Origin: Nematopogon swammerdamellus
Taxonomy: Eukaryota > Arthropoda > Insecta > Lepidoptera > Adelidae
Length of the DNA: 64,000 bases
Assembly (NCBI GenBank): GCA_946902875.1
Contig: OX336343.1
Span: 7,925,754 to 7,989,753 of the forward strand
Direction: 5' to 3'
Under the pieces are notes generated by a model. That model searched no databases. It was not told the origin of the DNA and saw only the letters and a list, made by a program, of their open reading frames with translations. This document shows, piece by piece, positions 24,610 through 34,398 of this stretch. The position numbers and the translations under genes were made by a program. How positions within the stretch are numbered: position 1 is the stretch's first letter; every line of letters begins with the position of its first letter.

Positions 24610-24673
24610 GTATTTTTGGTTCACTATTTTGGCTATAGTGGCTACTATAGCCAAAATAGTGAACCAAAAATAC
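24610..24673. repeat. Perfect 30-bp inverted repeat with 4-nt loop
   Basis: Left arm GTATTTTTGGTTCACTATTT... GGCTATAGT and right arm ACTATAGCC... AATAGTGAACCAAAAATAC are exact complements over 30 bp, separated by GGCT. Confidence 0.95.
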
Positions 24674-24781
24674 ATTTAAATTGGATACTGCATATATATA
24701 TTTTTTTTATTTAGTTTATTTTTAGGGCTTTTAACAATAATTTGTTAATATCAGCCCCATAGTACTCATCTTCTCCATCCC

Positions 24782-25240
24782 TTAGGGCCCAGAGTCCCTA
24801 AGAGATAGAGAACGCTCCACAAAGTTCAACACAATCACTAAATCCCTCTCACTTGGGCTCGCCAACAGTTTATGTATGCTAAAAAACAAATTGAGTCTGT
24901 CCACCCTAAGTGACGTCTGCAATTCCGTCCGTAATTCCTCGTTCTGACCACACTCCATCAGCAAATGGTACATGTCATCCTCCTTGTTACACCGATCACA
25001 ATTTGGAAAATCTCTCTTTTTCATCAGGAATTTAAATTTATTCAATGGAATGTGGCCAGAACGAAGTCTTAAAGCTAGCACTATTTCAGGCCTTCGTAAA
25101 TTACACACCTGGAACCAGGGAACCTGTGGAGGTTCGGATTGTAAGGTTTTGTACCATATTCCACTCTGTATGGATCGACTGTCAAAATACTCTTTCCATA
25201 AATTTTTACATAGCGTTTTTACTTCTGGCAATCGATCCAT
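24782..25240 (-). mobile_element. LINE C-terminal fragment with zinc-knuckle motif
   Basis: Minus frame of about 152 codons contains IWYKTLQ, LRRPEIVLALRLRSGHIPLN, then CDRCNKEDDMYHLLMEC, a C-X2-C-X6-H-X4-C knuckle typical of the end of RNase H-bearing non-LTR retrotransposon ORF2 proteins. It is not a complete protein and no reverse-transcriptase core is present. The element is probably truncated at its 5' side. Confidence 0.7.
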
Positions 25241-25649
25241 ACAGAATGGTTTACATGTATACTGTATTTACAATGCACATTTTATATTTTTGAATTAATT
25301 CTTATCAAAATACATACTTTTATCGCTTCTGGTATAGTAGATAAACTTTGGCTGTTACACTAAGTAATTTGGACAAATAGTTTAAAAGTTACGACGATGA
25401 GAATGTCTTGAGAGAAGCGCTGCGCTTCTCTCAAGACGGGGCGAGGCGAATATGTTTGTATGAATTTCCTCCATAAAATTTAAGCCGATCATCTAAATTC
25501 GATTAAAATTACTACACGCACATTTAGCTATACGTGACACAGGATAGGCTAAATAAAATTCAGTTCCGGTTATGCTAATATGTGGAGTATTAAACTTAGG
25601 TAGGTATCTAAAGTATTTGATTTATTTTAATTGAATTTTCTTATTTTAA
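25241..25649. other. Intronic sequence, Helitron-like debris
   Basis: 25485-25580 repeats the CCGATCATCTAAATTCGATT, ACACAGGATAGGCTAAAT, CAGTTCCGGTTATGCTAA words found at 24055-24170. 25415-25440 has a foldback AGAAGCGCTGCGCTTCTCTCAAGACGGGGCG. Confidence 0.4.
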
Positions 25650-25692
25650 TATCGATAGCTTTTTCCTGCGGATTCGCTCGCGTAAAAGAAGA
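25650..25692 (-). mobile_element. Helitron 3' end, minus orientation
   Basis: The complement reads TTTTACGCGAGCGAATCCGC then AGGAAAAAGCTA, matching the canonical lepidopteran Helitron terminus at 27207-27243 with several substitutions. It borders the inverted half of the minisatellite. Confidence 0.65.
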
Positions 25693-25699
25693 AACTAAG

Positions 25700-26030
25700 T
25701 AACTTAGGCCGGGACCGGAGGGCGAACTGGATTCAGATAAAAAGGAAGGATAAAGATAAAGGTTCAGGAAGAGGTTAAACCTTTTCGAAGAAAATAAGCA
25801 ACAAAGGGCGAGGCCGAAGGCCGAGCTGCGTTCAGGAAGACCTTCAACCTTCTCGAACAAGTGCTCGAAGAAAGTAAGTAACTGAGGGCGAGGCCTAAGG
25901 TCGAGCTGCGTTCAGGAAGACTATAATCCTTCTCGAAGAAAGTAAGTAACTAAGGGCGTGGCCGAAGGCCAAGCTGTATTCTGGAAGACACTAAACCTTC
26001 TCGATGACAGTAAGTAACTATGGGCGATAG
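25700..26030 (-). repeat. 68-bp minisatellite, inverted half
   Basis: About four to five units are in the reverse orientation (AACTAAGGGCGNGGCCGAAGG, GAGCTGCGTTCAGGAAGAC, CCTTCTCGAAGAAAGTAAGT). The orientation flips at about 26030, where GGGCGATAGTTACTTACTTTC joins the two halves. Confidence 0.85.
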
Positions 26031-27180
26031 TTACTTACTTTCTTCAAGACGGTTTATAGTCTTCCTAAGCGAAGCTCGGCCTTCGGCCTCGCCCTAAATT
26101 ACTTAATTTCTTCGAGAAGGTTTATGGTCTTCCTGAACGCAGCTCGGCCTTCGGCCTCGCCCTTAGTTACTTACTTTCTTCGAGAAGGTTTATGGTCTTC
26201 CTGAACGCAGCTCGGCCTTCGGCCTCGCCCTCTGTTACTTACTTTCTTCGAAAAGGTTATCGTTTTCCTGAACGCAGCTCGGCCTTCGGCCTCGCCCTCA
26301 GTTAGGTACTTACTTTCATCAAGAAGGTTTATAGTCTTCCTGAACGCAGCTCGGTCTTCTGCCTTGGCCACGATTACTTAATATATTCGAGAAGGTTTAT
26401 AGTCTTCCTGAACGCAGCTCGGCCTTCGGCCTCGCCCTTAGTTACTTACTTTCTTAGAGAATGTTTATTGTCTTCCTGAACGCAGCTCAGCCTTCGGCCT
26501 CGCCCTGTGTTACTTACTTCTTCGAAAAGGTTATCGTCTTCCTAAACGCAGCTCGGCCTTCGGCATCGCCCTCAGTGACTTAATTTGTTCAAGAAGGTTT
26601 ATAGTCTTGCTGTACGCAGCTCGGCCTTCGGCCTCGCCATCAATCACTTGCTTTCTTTGAGTAGGTTTATCGTCTTCCTGAACGCAGCTCGGCCTTCGGC
26701 CTCGCCCTCAATTACTTAATTTCCTCGAGAAGGTTTATAGTCTTCCTGAACGCAGCTCGGCCTTCTGCCTCGCCCTTAGTTACTTACTTTCTTCGAGAAG
26801 GTTTATGGTCTTCCTGAACGCACCTCGGCCTTCGGCCTCGCCCTCTGTTACTTACTTCTTCGAAAAGGTTATCGTCGTCCTGAACGCAGCTCGGCTTTCG
26901 GCCTCGCCCTCAGTGACTTACTTTCTTCAAGAAGGTTTAAAGTCTTGCTGTGCGCAGCTCGGCCTTCGGCCTCGCCCTCAATTACTTACTTTCTTTGAGT
27001 GGGTTTATCGTCTTCCTGAACGCAGCTTGGCCTTCGGCCTCGCCCTTAGTTACTTACTTTCTTCGAGAAGGTTTATTGGCTTCCAGAATGCAGCTCAGCC
27101 TGAAGCCTCGCCGTTAGTTACCTACTTACTTTAGTTGAGAAGGTGTATCGTTTACCTTACTTAACGCAGATCGGCCTTAG
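26031..27180 (+). repeat. 68-bp minisatellite, main array
   Basis: About 16 to 17 units of TTACTTACTTTCTTCGAGAA, GGTTTATAGTCTTCCTGAAC, GCAGCTCGGCCTTCGGCCTC, GCCCTTAG. AGCTCGGCCT recurs at 26141, 26209 and 26276 (68 and 67 bp apart). Each unit contains the palindromic GGCCTTCGGCC-type core, also written AGGCCGAAGGCC. Units differ by scattered substitutions. Long open frames here only reflect the period and are not genes. Confidence 0.95.
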
Positions 27181-27206
27181 TTACTTACTTGCTTTCTTTG
27201 AAATAC

Positions 27207-27243
27207 GAATTTCACGCGAGCGAAGCCGCGGGCAAAAGCTAGT
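27207..27243 (+). mobile_element. Helitron 3' terminus (Lep1-like)
   Basis: TTTCACGCGAGCGAAGCCGCG then GGCAAAAGCTAGT is the well-known 3' end of lepidopteran non-autonomous Helitrons: a short GC hairpin followed by CTAG and insertion before T. The minisatellite lies just inside the element. Confidence 0.85.
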
Positions 27244-27245
27244 TT

Positions 27246-28139
27246 AGAATAAATCACCAAAAAGTTATTCCATTTGAAATATCGTAGATATCAGAAAATA
27301 AGATCATCTTGAGATTTAATCAATGTCATTTTTATTGTTCCGTATAACAAAACGGGAAAACTTACTTATGGCCTCTTTCCTCGGTCCGTCTGTATGTCAT
27401 AAGTTCATAAGCTTCCTGAGACAAACCGCCATGGCGCGACACTATACTCACACTTGTGTGCCTCACAACACCGTAGGCCTTAACCTAGACCTAGGACGTC
27501 TGGACACTAGCACTAGGCGGAGAGAAGATTAGAAGTCGCGTCGCATCACAATCGCAATTCAATAGTCCGTCCTCAGCTCAGCACATCACATCGGACATGA
27601 GCGGAGACGGGACGGGAACAAGTTGCTGTTAGATGTTCATTGCATAATAATGACGAATGAAAGAACAATGTCCATACAAGATGGAATAGGCCAAGACAGG
27701 GTGTAGTGTAATTTTTTCGCCTTTATTTTCGATGTTTACATTTTTCTTATATCGTACCTAACAAAAAGACGTCATGTTTCCTAGTTTCGATTTCTATAGT
27801 GATTACATTTGTTCACGTCATCATAACTTTAATTTTATATTCGCCCATCCTGTTGGTGTTATAGAACGAGCAAGAAAACTCACTCATTTTTGTTAATGAA
27901 TAATCCTATAACTTTATGTGGCTAATCTTGTATATATAAATAATTGGTTTCTCGGAAACGGGTCTAACGATTTGAATGAAATTTTGTATTTATATAATGT
28001 TGTTTTTTTTTTTCAAATTTATCTACATAGGTAAGAAAAGCGTGAGGAAATGCGTTTTCACCACACACAAAAATAATTTTCTTTTCTAACGCTATCTCAT
28101 AGAATATTGGAGTGTAATATGTCATATTATAGTGTAAAC
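27246..28139. other. Intronic sequence, nothing recognised
   Basis: AT-rich DNA; short frames only. Confidence 0.4.
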
Positions 28140-28352
28140 GCCGAGCAGCCATTATGGGCACTGCATGAAAGGTCGGCTTAAACGGCTATTTAAATATTTC
28201 GAGTTTTCCGTCCAGTTCAGTGTAGCCGGCACGACCGAAGGGAAGCACTGACAAGGCACCTAGTTCACCAATGTGTTATGAGCTAACATCACGGATGTAG
28301 TAGGTGATGTAGCCAACCGTGCGAGTTTCCATAAAAAAATATATGGTCACGT
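28140..28352 (+). mobile_element. tRNA-headed SINE, 5'-truncated
   Basis: Begins within the body (GCATGAAAGGTCGGCTTAAACGG) and ends GATGTAGCCAACCGTGCGAG, TTTCCATAAAAAAA. The head is absent. Confidence 0.8.
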
Positions 28353-28959
28353 TATGACAGCTCATTTGGCGCTTCTGGTAAAACGCGCGCGACTCATGTT
28401 CCGTGATAATAACACTAGCTGGCTATTCCTCACGCCATATTAAACTGAGGCATGCTCTATCACCCATTGTCTCGGCTGTGTAGTGATACATTGAGCGAGC
28501 GACGATCTCGAAATATCCTCTTATTCAGGTTGGAAGTGTTGCAATTTTTCAATGTCGAACTGATTTCGCGGATTTAGGTTTGGTAAAAGGGGGCTTCTAG
28601 ACTAGAATATTCTGGAGATTAATCTACTTCCGTCGCTGTGTATTTGAATGACAAATGGAGCCTGTAGTAGTAGAAGTTGAATATGTTATTAGGTATGTAA
28701 ATATGCTCTACAATGAAAAGTCAGCTCTATAAATTAATATATCTTCGCATTTGCAAATCGGTTATACTAAAGACATTCAAATTGAAATATCTTGCTTGTG
28801 GTTCGTGAATTTGTAGTGCACTATGCAACGAAACATAGGAGTTGTTCTTAACCTAATAATAAAAAGTAATCAACAATTCTTATGTTTAATTTCCCGTTAA
28901 CGTCCCGTTATTACATTTGCAAAAACAGACACAATGATTTAGATTTTATCAGTATCACT
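28353..28959. other. Intronic sequence, nothing recognised
   Basis: No coding signature or repeat was identified. Confidence 0.35.
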
Positions 28960-29275
28960 TATTCCACGAGGAGAACTGGAAGGAGCTGTATAACGCGATC
29001 CCGCCGTCCCCTTTCCACCCGTCCCCTTTCCAGGGATTGTATCGCTATATGCTGGACAGACCGCCAATGGGTACCTGGTTCTGCAGATCTTTACTCTACC
29101 TACACAACCGGTAAACTCTGGATCGTTCTCTTTGCCAATATGTTTCCCCCCAAGTATGGTCTCGGGTCCTTCAAAACAGGCTTGCAGGCCGGCATGGCAT
29201 TCGCAAGTATCGCATATGACCGAATTTCCGTCGCGCCATATGTGGCGCTTTTAAAAACAAAATAAATAAATACAT
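28960..29275 (+). mobile_element. Jockey-like LINE, 3' coding end fragment
   Basis: Contains ANMFPPKYGLGSFKTGLQAG, MAFASIAYDRISVAPYVALL, the same C-terminal signature as the copies at 12419 and 40475. The upstream frame is degenerate. Confidence 0.7.
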
Positions 29276-29805
29276 TATGGTATTGAAACGAGCACTATTT
29301 GAGCCACTGTGACATCAGAATTTTAACGTTTAACCAGACAGACAGATGGTTATATTTCAATAAACATTACATAAGATCATGATGTACGCCTCGCCTTCGT
29401 CGGACGAAAAAGCCGGCTCCTATATACCAACACAAACGTGCGATCACTTCTAAACCATTTGGCATAGGGTACACATTATACTTTATACCTACGCAACATC
29501 TGTGCCTCTGCAGAGTAACCATTATAATATTAATTTAAAAAATATTTTTTTTCATATTATGTACTTTATAGAACAAAATTTTGGTTTGAAGTTTTAAAAA
29601 ATATAACAATTTTCGTTTAATATCCTATAGAATCCTCTTAACTGTGAGTTTAATTCGCGCATCAAGGTTCGGAACTTTAAATTTTATGAAAGGAAACCAG
29701 TGTGGGTGGCGATATTTTATGCCGAGGGACCAAAAAAGGTATTAGCGAGACTATGATCAATGCCTGCGATTGGCCGACTATTGAAACGCTATCCAACTTG
29801 TTTCT
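29276..29805. other. Intronic sequence, nothing recognised
   Basis: AT-rich DNA without recognised features. Confidence 0.35.
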
Positions 29806-30110
29806 ATGACTTTGAAGATCCCCACCCAGGTTGAAAGTTTCGGGAAACACTCGCGGGTAGACAACTCCACACGTTAGCGGTGGGATAGAGAAACAATTTT
29901 GAGAAGCGATGGGTTCTCAAAAGTCTAATGTTTACAATAATAGATCTTCGGAATTCTCTGCGGCGAGTGCAAGTAATAAGACTGAGTGACTCTACAAATC
30001 GTCGTTTGCTCAGAGACACTCGAGTTTTTTCTATGCGGTTTAGGCCTTGGACTCAAGAAACTGCCGAAAATTCATGTCTTTTGAAAACTGAGTGCCCGCC
30101 CGCAGTAGTC
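29806..30110 (-). mobile_element. Jockey-like LINE fragment, internally deleted
   Basis: The minus strand reads MNFRQFLESKA (30080-30045), matching the reverse-transcriptase thumb motif (D-FRSFIESKAK) of the copy at 39545. It then jumps to IRLLRTHRFSKLFLYPTANV, WSCLPASV, the C-terminal motif. The intervening ~200 residues are deleted. Confidence 0.65.
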
Positions 30111-31528
30111 TAACTAAATGCTCCGAGATAAGTAGGTACGACAATGCCTTGGAAACTTGCAAGGAAAGAGAATGGATCGAACTTAGCAGAGAAAACACAG
30201 CATTGAGTATTGCGAAACTTGAAGGCGACAGGGTCGCTAGTTAGCTACCACATAAGGACCCATCACGGAGAAATTATTTCCCCGCTCGTGGTGCGGCGTC
30301 CGCCCTGTTCTACGGTACCTACATGCTACAATACTCACCGGCACCTACATACTCAATAAATATATTTTTTATACGGAATGTTAAACAGCTGTAGGTTTCC
30401 TGTAATCCTGTTTCATCCAATAAATTATACATGCTGTAGATTTTTTCGGAATTTATAAATTTTCATAGGGACTACACACAAACACATGCTATTCGTATGT
30501 TTTAGGAAAATGTAACCTTTAAAAATTTGAAAACAAAATTTCTAGAATTACTAGTGGACCCCAGTTCAAAGGATGGGACGCTTGCCCCGCAAAACAATTT
30601 CAATGTCTTAGAAGTGTTTAATAAATTTGGAAATGGTCTCCTAAATTTAAAGAGTAATGAATTCGTGCCAATTTCCAATCTGATACAACCCAATAGAAGT
30701 TACAAGCCAGTGACATTCCAACGTATGACTTTTCACCTAGTTGAGGTACAGAAACTGAAAATGTATTTAATAAACATCGCAACATTACCTACCCAGCCGA
30801 GACGTATTCAGAATAATTACATGTATTTTCTACATTTTCCATATATACGAGTACGTGAGTATGTTTGACCGCTTGAGGTTTCCTCTGGCGTTGAATTCTT
30901 TTACTCTATCGGCGCGAAGAAAAGATTTAGTATGCGTCTATTTTCGTTTATTTCGTTTACTGGATCAAAGTCATTGTTTTGTTAATAACTTAAAGTATTT
31001 TCTTATTGAATACTAGGTTATGTTGTTTGGGGTCAATAAGAGGTAGATAACGTAAATAAAGTACTCTATATATGTTGGAAATGGATCCGCAAATAAAAAT
31101 ATATTTTCCTACCTCTCAGTTCCACTCGAGTTATTGGAATCTGTCATACATAATAACTCAATTTGCCATTTCAAATATATACACGTATATATTTAAGCTT
31201 TTTATTAAACATGTTAATATTTATTTATGACAATATTTCCACTCGGAAATCATCGAATTTTCTCTGACTGTGTTCGCTTTGGGCCCCACCCACTGCTCAG
31301 CTCATATGAATAATGGCGTGATGCTATAGCCTAAAACCTTGCGGAGATATGTCGTATTACATAGGTAAAAACCGCAAGTAAATAGGTTGAGCTGTCCTTG
31401 ACTTATAAACATACATGCAGACGGCAGATTTTGAATTTTATAGAATGTAGAGAAGCTGAAACTGATGAACGAAATATTTTCAGTCACCCGAGGTAACCGA
31501 AAAGAAGATTCACTTGAAAGAAACTTAC
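30111..31528. other. Intron 1 of the channel gene, exon-proximal part
   Basis: No repeat is recognised. A plus-strand frame at 30527-30868 (113 codons, with NNFNVLEVFNKFGNGLLNLK) resembles no family I know and has no obvious splice context. I leave it uncalled. Confidence 0.35.
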
Positions 31529-31605
31529 CCTTGACCCGTTTGTCCATTGGCACAATGCAGGAGCACTAACACCAAGCTAACTAAGAAAGTGTTCGTTGCA
31601 CTCAT
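31529..31605 (-). CDS. Cys-loop ligand-gated ion channel subunit, exon 1 with signal peptide
   Basis: First coding exon, minus strand: ATG at 31605, 25 codons plus 2 nt. It encodes a classic secretory signal peptide, with MSATNT, a hydrophobic core FLVSLVLVLLHCA, then NGQTGQ. The donor is CAAGG before GTAAGT, a strong consensus. It leaves phase 2, exactly what the acceptor of the exon at 1074-1269 needs; the junction codon becomes GGA (Gly), followed by QSSVVDCPRL. An extracellular N terminus behind a signal peptide is the expected topology for a Cys-loop receptor. A TATA/initiator promoter lies upstream with a 98-nt 5' UTR. Pairing with the exon 30 kb away is an inference from phase, strand and topology. 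A different secreted-protein gene is possible if exons were missed in between. Confidence 0.7.
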
Positions 31606-31700
31606 CTTGAGATGCGACTGCTTAGTCGCGGACTAGAATAAAGGAGCGAGCGCGCGAGAAACGCTGCGGCACGTGCAGTACCGACCACGATCGGGGAGCG

Positions 31701-31735
31701 ACTGAAAGCGGAGCTTACGCGGAAAAACTTTATAG
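31701..31735 (-). promoter_or_regulatory. TATA box and arthropod initiator
   Basis: On the minus strand CTATAAAG (31735-31728) is followed by TCAGT (31705-31701). The A of TCAGT lies about 31 nt after the first T of TATAAA, the canonical spacing. Predicted transcription start is near 31703, 98 nt upstream of the ATG at 31605. The surrounding 31620-31760 is GC-rich. Confidence 0.7.
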
Positions 31736-31739
31736 ACTT

Positions 31740-32679
31740 GCGCGCGCGCCGCCCATACGGAGAATTTTCATAAGCTTTCACGTGCGTGTGTGTGTGTGTG
31801 TGGATCAGCGCCCGGGTTTGCTTGCGTTGCGTTGCGGTGCGGTGGTGATAACATACTCGTATTAAGGCGTGTTGATATACCCGCTTACGCATGTCGGATT
31901 AACGTCAAGTTTACTTAACTTGAAAAATAACAGGATTCCTTTCTTATGCCGTAGATGGAATAGTGCCTCTTATACTTAAAAATTTATAGCATTTAGTTTT
32001 GTTAGCATGGGAGTAATGAAGCTTAAATTTTTAGTTCAGAAAAAATATTAATCTTCATAAAATAAATAACACATTATTATGCGCATAATTAAAATTAATT
32101 ATACAATTAATTACACAAGTATACATTGCAAAATTTAAGCAGGTAACATTATTTCTTGATCCTTATAATATGATATTTTGGGTATAAATAAAAAAACCGG
32201 CTACCTATTAATTACGGTTCCAAAGATACAGCAGTAGGACAGACAGACAGATAGACAGACGGCGTAGGCTTAGGCTTCCATACGGGATACGGAAACCGTC
32301 AGAAAAGTTCATGAAAAATAGATATACCTACAGTAAGAACTGAGGTAAAACTTATCAATTGACGTATGTAGGTAATTAATTACGAGTAAGTGGCAGTGTG
32401 AAGGAACGAAAACTCCCATTTGGGTAAAGGTTGTTCAGCGGGAGGTCCCGTTTCCTGGTATTATTGTATTAGTCACAAAAAATAAATATGTGCCTTTTGT
32501 TGTGTGCTTATTTAGGTAGGTAAATCTTCGGGAAATATGTTTTACCGGTTTATTAAAATTTAAATAATAAAAAAATAAACTTATAAGTAAAGCATTTTTA
32601 ATTACTGGCGGCAACTCCATTTATTCTCAATTCGTATCTTTACAAAATATAATAAGAAAAACATTAAATTGAACCTTTT
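31740..32679. other. Upstream region of the channel gene
   Basis: A (GT)n run lies at 31784-31802. An end of repeat E lies at 32165-32305. The rest is AT-rich. No other regulatory element is claimed. Confidence 0.4.
32165..32305 (+). repeat. Interspersed repeat E, 3' end fragment
   Basis: CCGGCTACCTATTAATTACG, GACAGACAGACAGATAGACAGACGG, CGTAGGCTTAGGCTTCC, GGATACGGAAACC. It lacks the 5' part. Confidence 0.65.
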
Positions 32680-33213
32680 TTTATGGAAACTGACACGGCT
32701 GGCTACATCACCTACAACATCCGTGATGTCAGCCCATAACACCGGGTGAACTAGGTGCCATGTCAGTGCCTCCCTTCATTTCATGTCGGCTACACTGAAC
32801 TGGACGGAAAACACGAACTATTTGCATAGCCGTTTCGACCGACGTTTCATTCAGTGCGGTGGTACCAATCAGGGCGGGATAAACCCTACCACCTACTACC
32901 TAGTAAGGTAAAAATGGAAGGGAAAGGGACCTACAGTTTTACGTGGAATCCGAACCACAGTCAGCCTCCAACGGTCGAGTGGTCACCCATCCAAGTATAG
33001 TGCCCGGGACGGATCTCGGCGTGTCGTCGCCGCAGCGGGCGACCCGCCACGCGAATAAACTATACAAGTACGGTGCGGGTGCGAGGGAGAACACCGACGA
33101 ACCGCTGCGGCGGCGACACGCCAAGATCCGCCCCGCGCATTATACTGACCGCGCTTCAGGGTTGCTTAATAACAGTCGACCGACCGCACCACTGAGCTAA
33201 CTGAGGCTGATAA
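32680..33213 (-). mobile_element. tRNA-headed SINE, full length, split by a MITE
   Basis: Starts at the complement of the tail (TTTTTATGGAAACTGACACGG) and ends at the complement of the head near GCACCACTGAGCTAACTGAGG (about 33185-33206). It is interrupted at 32998-33142 by a foldback MITE. Removing the MITE restores the order seen in the copy at 4338-4712. Confidence 0.85.
32998..33142. mobile_element. Foldback MITE, copy 1 (145 bp, TA target)
   Basis: Ends TAGTGCCCGGGACGGATCTC and the complement of TAATGCGCGGGGCGGATCTT; the inverted similarity runs on through GGCGTGTCG-CGCCGCAGC. TA flanks both sides. A second copy is at 61410-61553. No coding capacity. Confidence 0.85.
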
Positions 33214-33429
33214 GACTAACCTAAATGTAACAGAAACTACTCTTTTCTTAAAAGGGTGCCTGAATTATTTTGAAAGCTCTTTGTCAGCGGTGGAGTTTTT
33301 TTTGTTTTTACTTTAATGTTTTAGGCATAGGTGTTGTGATTTTTACTAGGTTTGTATTTTTTCAGGACTGAGTTTGTTGTGTAGATGTTTTCTACTAAAA
33401 AGCGTGTATCGAGGGTTTCGTACTACCAT
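33214..33429. other. Short spacer, nothing recognised
   Basis: T-rich sequence between the SINE and the RTE fragment. Confidence 0.4.
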
Positions 33430-33797
33430 GGAATTGACAGCGAGCAATGGAGCGAGCCATGCTGGGAATATCGCTACGTGATATGGTGCGTAACGAGGCA
33501 ATCCGCCGACGCACCAAAGTAGTAGATATTGGACACCGGGTGGCTAAGCTCAAGCGGCAGTGGGCTGGGCACGTTAGCCGAAGAGACGATGACCGTTGGA
33601 GTAACCGTGTCCTACACTGGTGGACGTAGACAGGAAAACGGAGTGTGGCAAGACCACCCGCAAGGTTGGACGACACCAAGTACGTCCGCGTCGGCGGAAA
33701 GCAGTGGTTCTGTATCACTGAAGGGAGAACTAGAGGAAAATTGGAGAGGCGTATGTCCAGCCGTGGACGCTTACACGCTGACTGACCGACTGACATA
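33430..33797 (+). mobile_element. RTE-clade LINE, C-terminal fragment
   Basis: Plus frame reads MERAMLGISLRDMVRNEAIR, RRTKVVDIGHRVAKLKRQWA, GHVSRRDDDRW, closely matching the RTE ORF at 60306-61151. It then frameshifts and continues through RRQENGVWQDHP to a degenerate end (33797). Confidence 0.85.
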
Positions 33798-34007
33798 GAA
33801 TTGACTGGTTTTTAGGGTCTCGTAGCCAAATGCCATAAACGGAACCCTTATTTACTTATAATTTCGTCCTGTCTATCTGTCCGTATGTCTCAGCAATTTT
33901 ACTCTGATACTATTGACTTGGCACTATATACCTAGATGAAATTTGGATTAATAATAAAGAGTTAAAAAGGCTACGGAACCCACATATCACGTCTACGGAG
34001 TTTTTTT

Positions 34008-34330
34008 TTATGGATACTGACACGGTTGGCTACATCACCTACAACATCCGTGATGTCAGCCTATAACACCGGATGAACTAGGTGCCATGTCAGTGCTTCC
34101 CTTCGGTCGTGCCGGCTACACTGAACTGAACTGGACGGACAACACAAACTATTTACATAGCCGTTTCGACCGACCTTTCATTCAGTGCGGTGGTACCAAA
34201 CCGGGCGGGTTAAACCCTACCACCTAGTAATATAAGAAGGGAGTCATATCCCTTAGTCGCCTTTTACGACATACACGGGGAGAGATGCAGTGGGGCTATT
34301 CTTTTAAAGTACCGACCCCACACGGTAAAT
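34008..34330 (-). mobile_element. Composite SINE (SINE tail joined to the GCCTTTTACGAC repeat)
   Basis: 34008-34240 is the SINE tail and body in reverse. Directly after it, AAGGGAGTCATATCCCTTAG, TCGCCTTTTACGACATACAC, GGGGAGAGATGCAGTGGGGC and CCCACACGGTA belong to the other repeat. The element at 50680-51012 has the same junction in the opposite orientation, so the chimera has been mobilised as a unit. Confidence 0.75.
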
Positions 34331-34398
34331 AAATGGTACATACACGGTTCAATTAAAACAAGTAAGTAAATAAAATTATAATAATTCTTTAATTGTGT

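Noticed and set aside
26031..27180. CRISPR-like regular repeats or a repetitive protein gene
   Set aside because: The units are contiguous with no unique spacers, and the genome is an insect's. The long open frames follow from the period and shift between frames.
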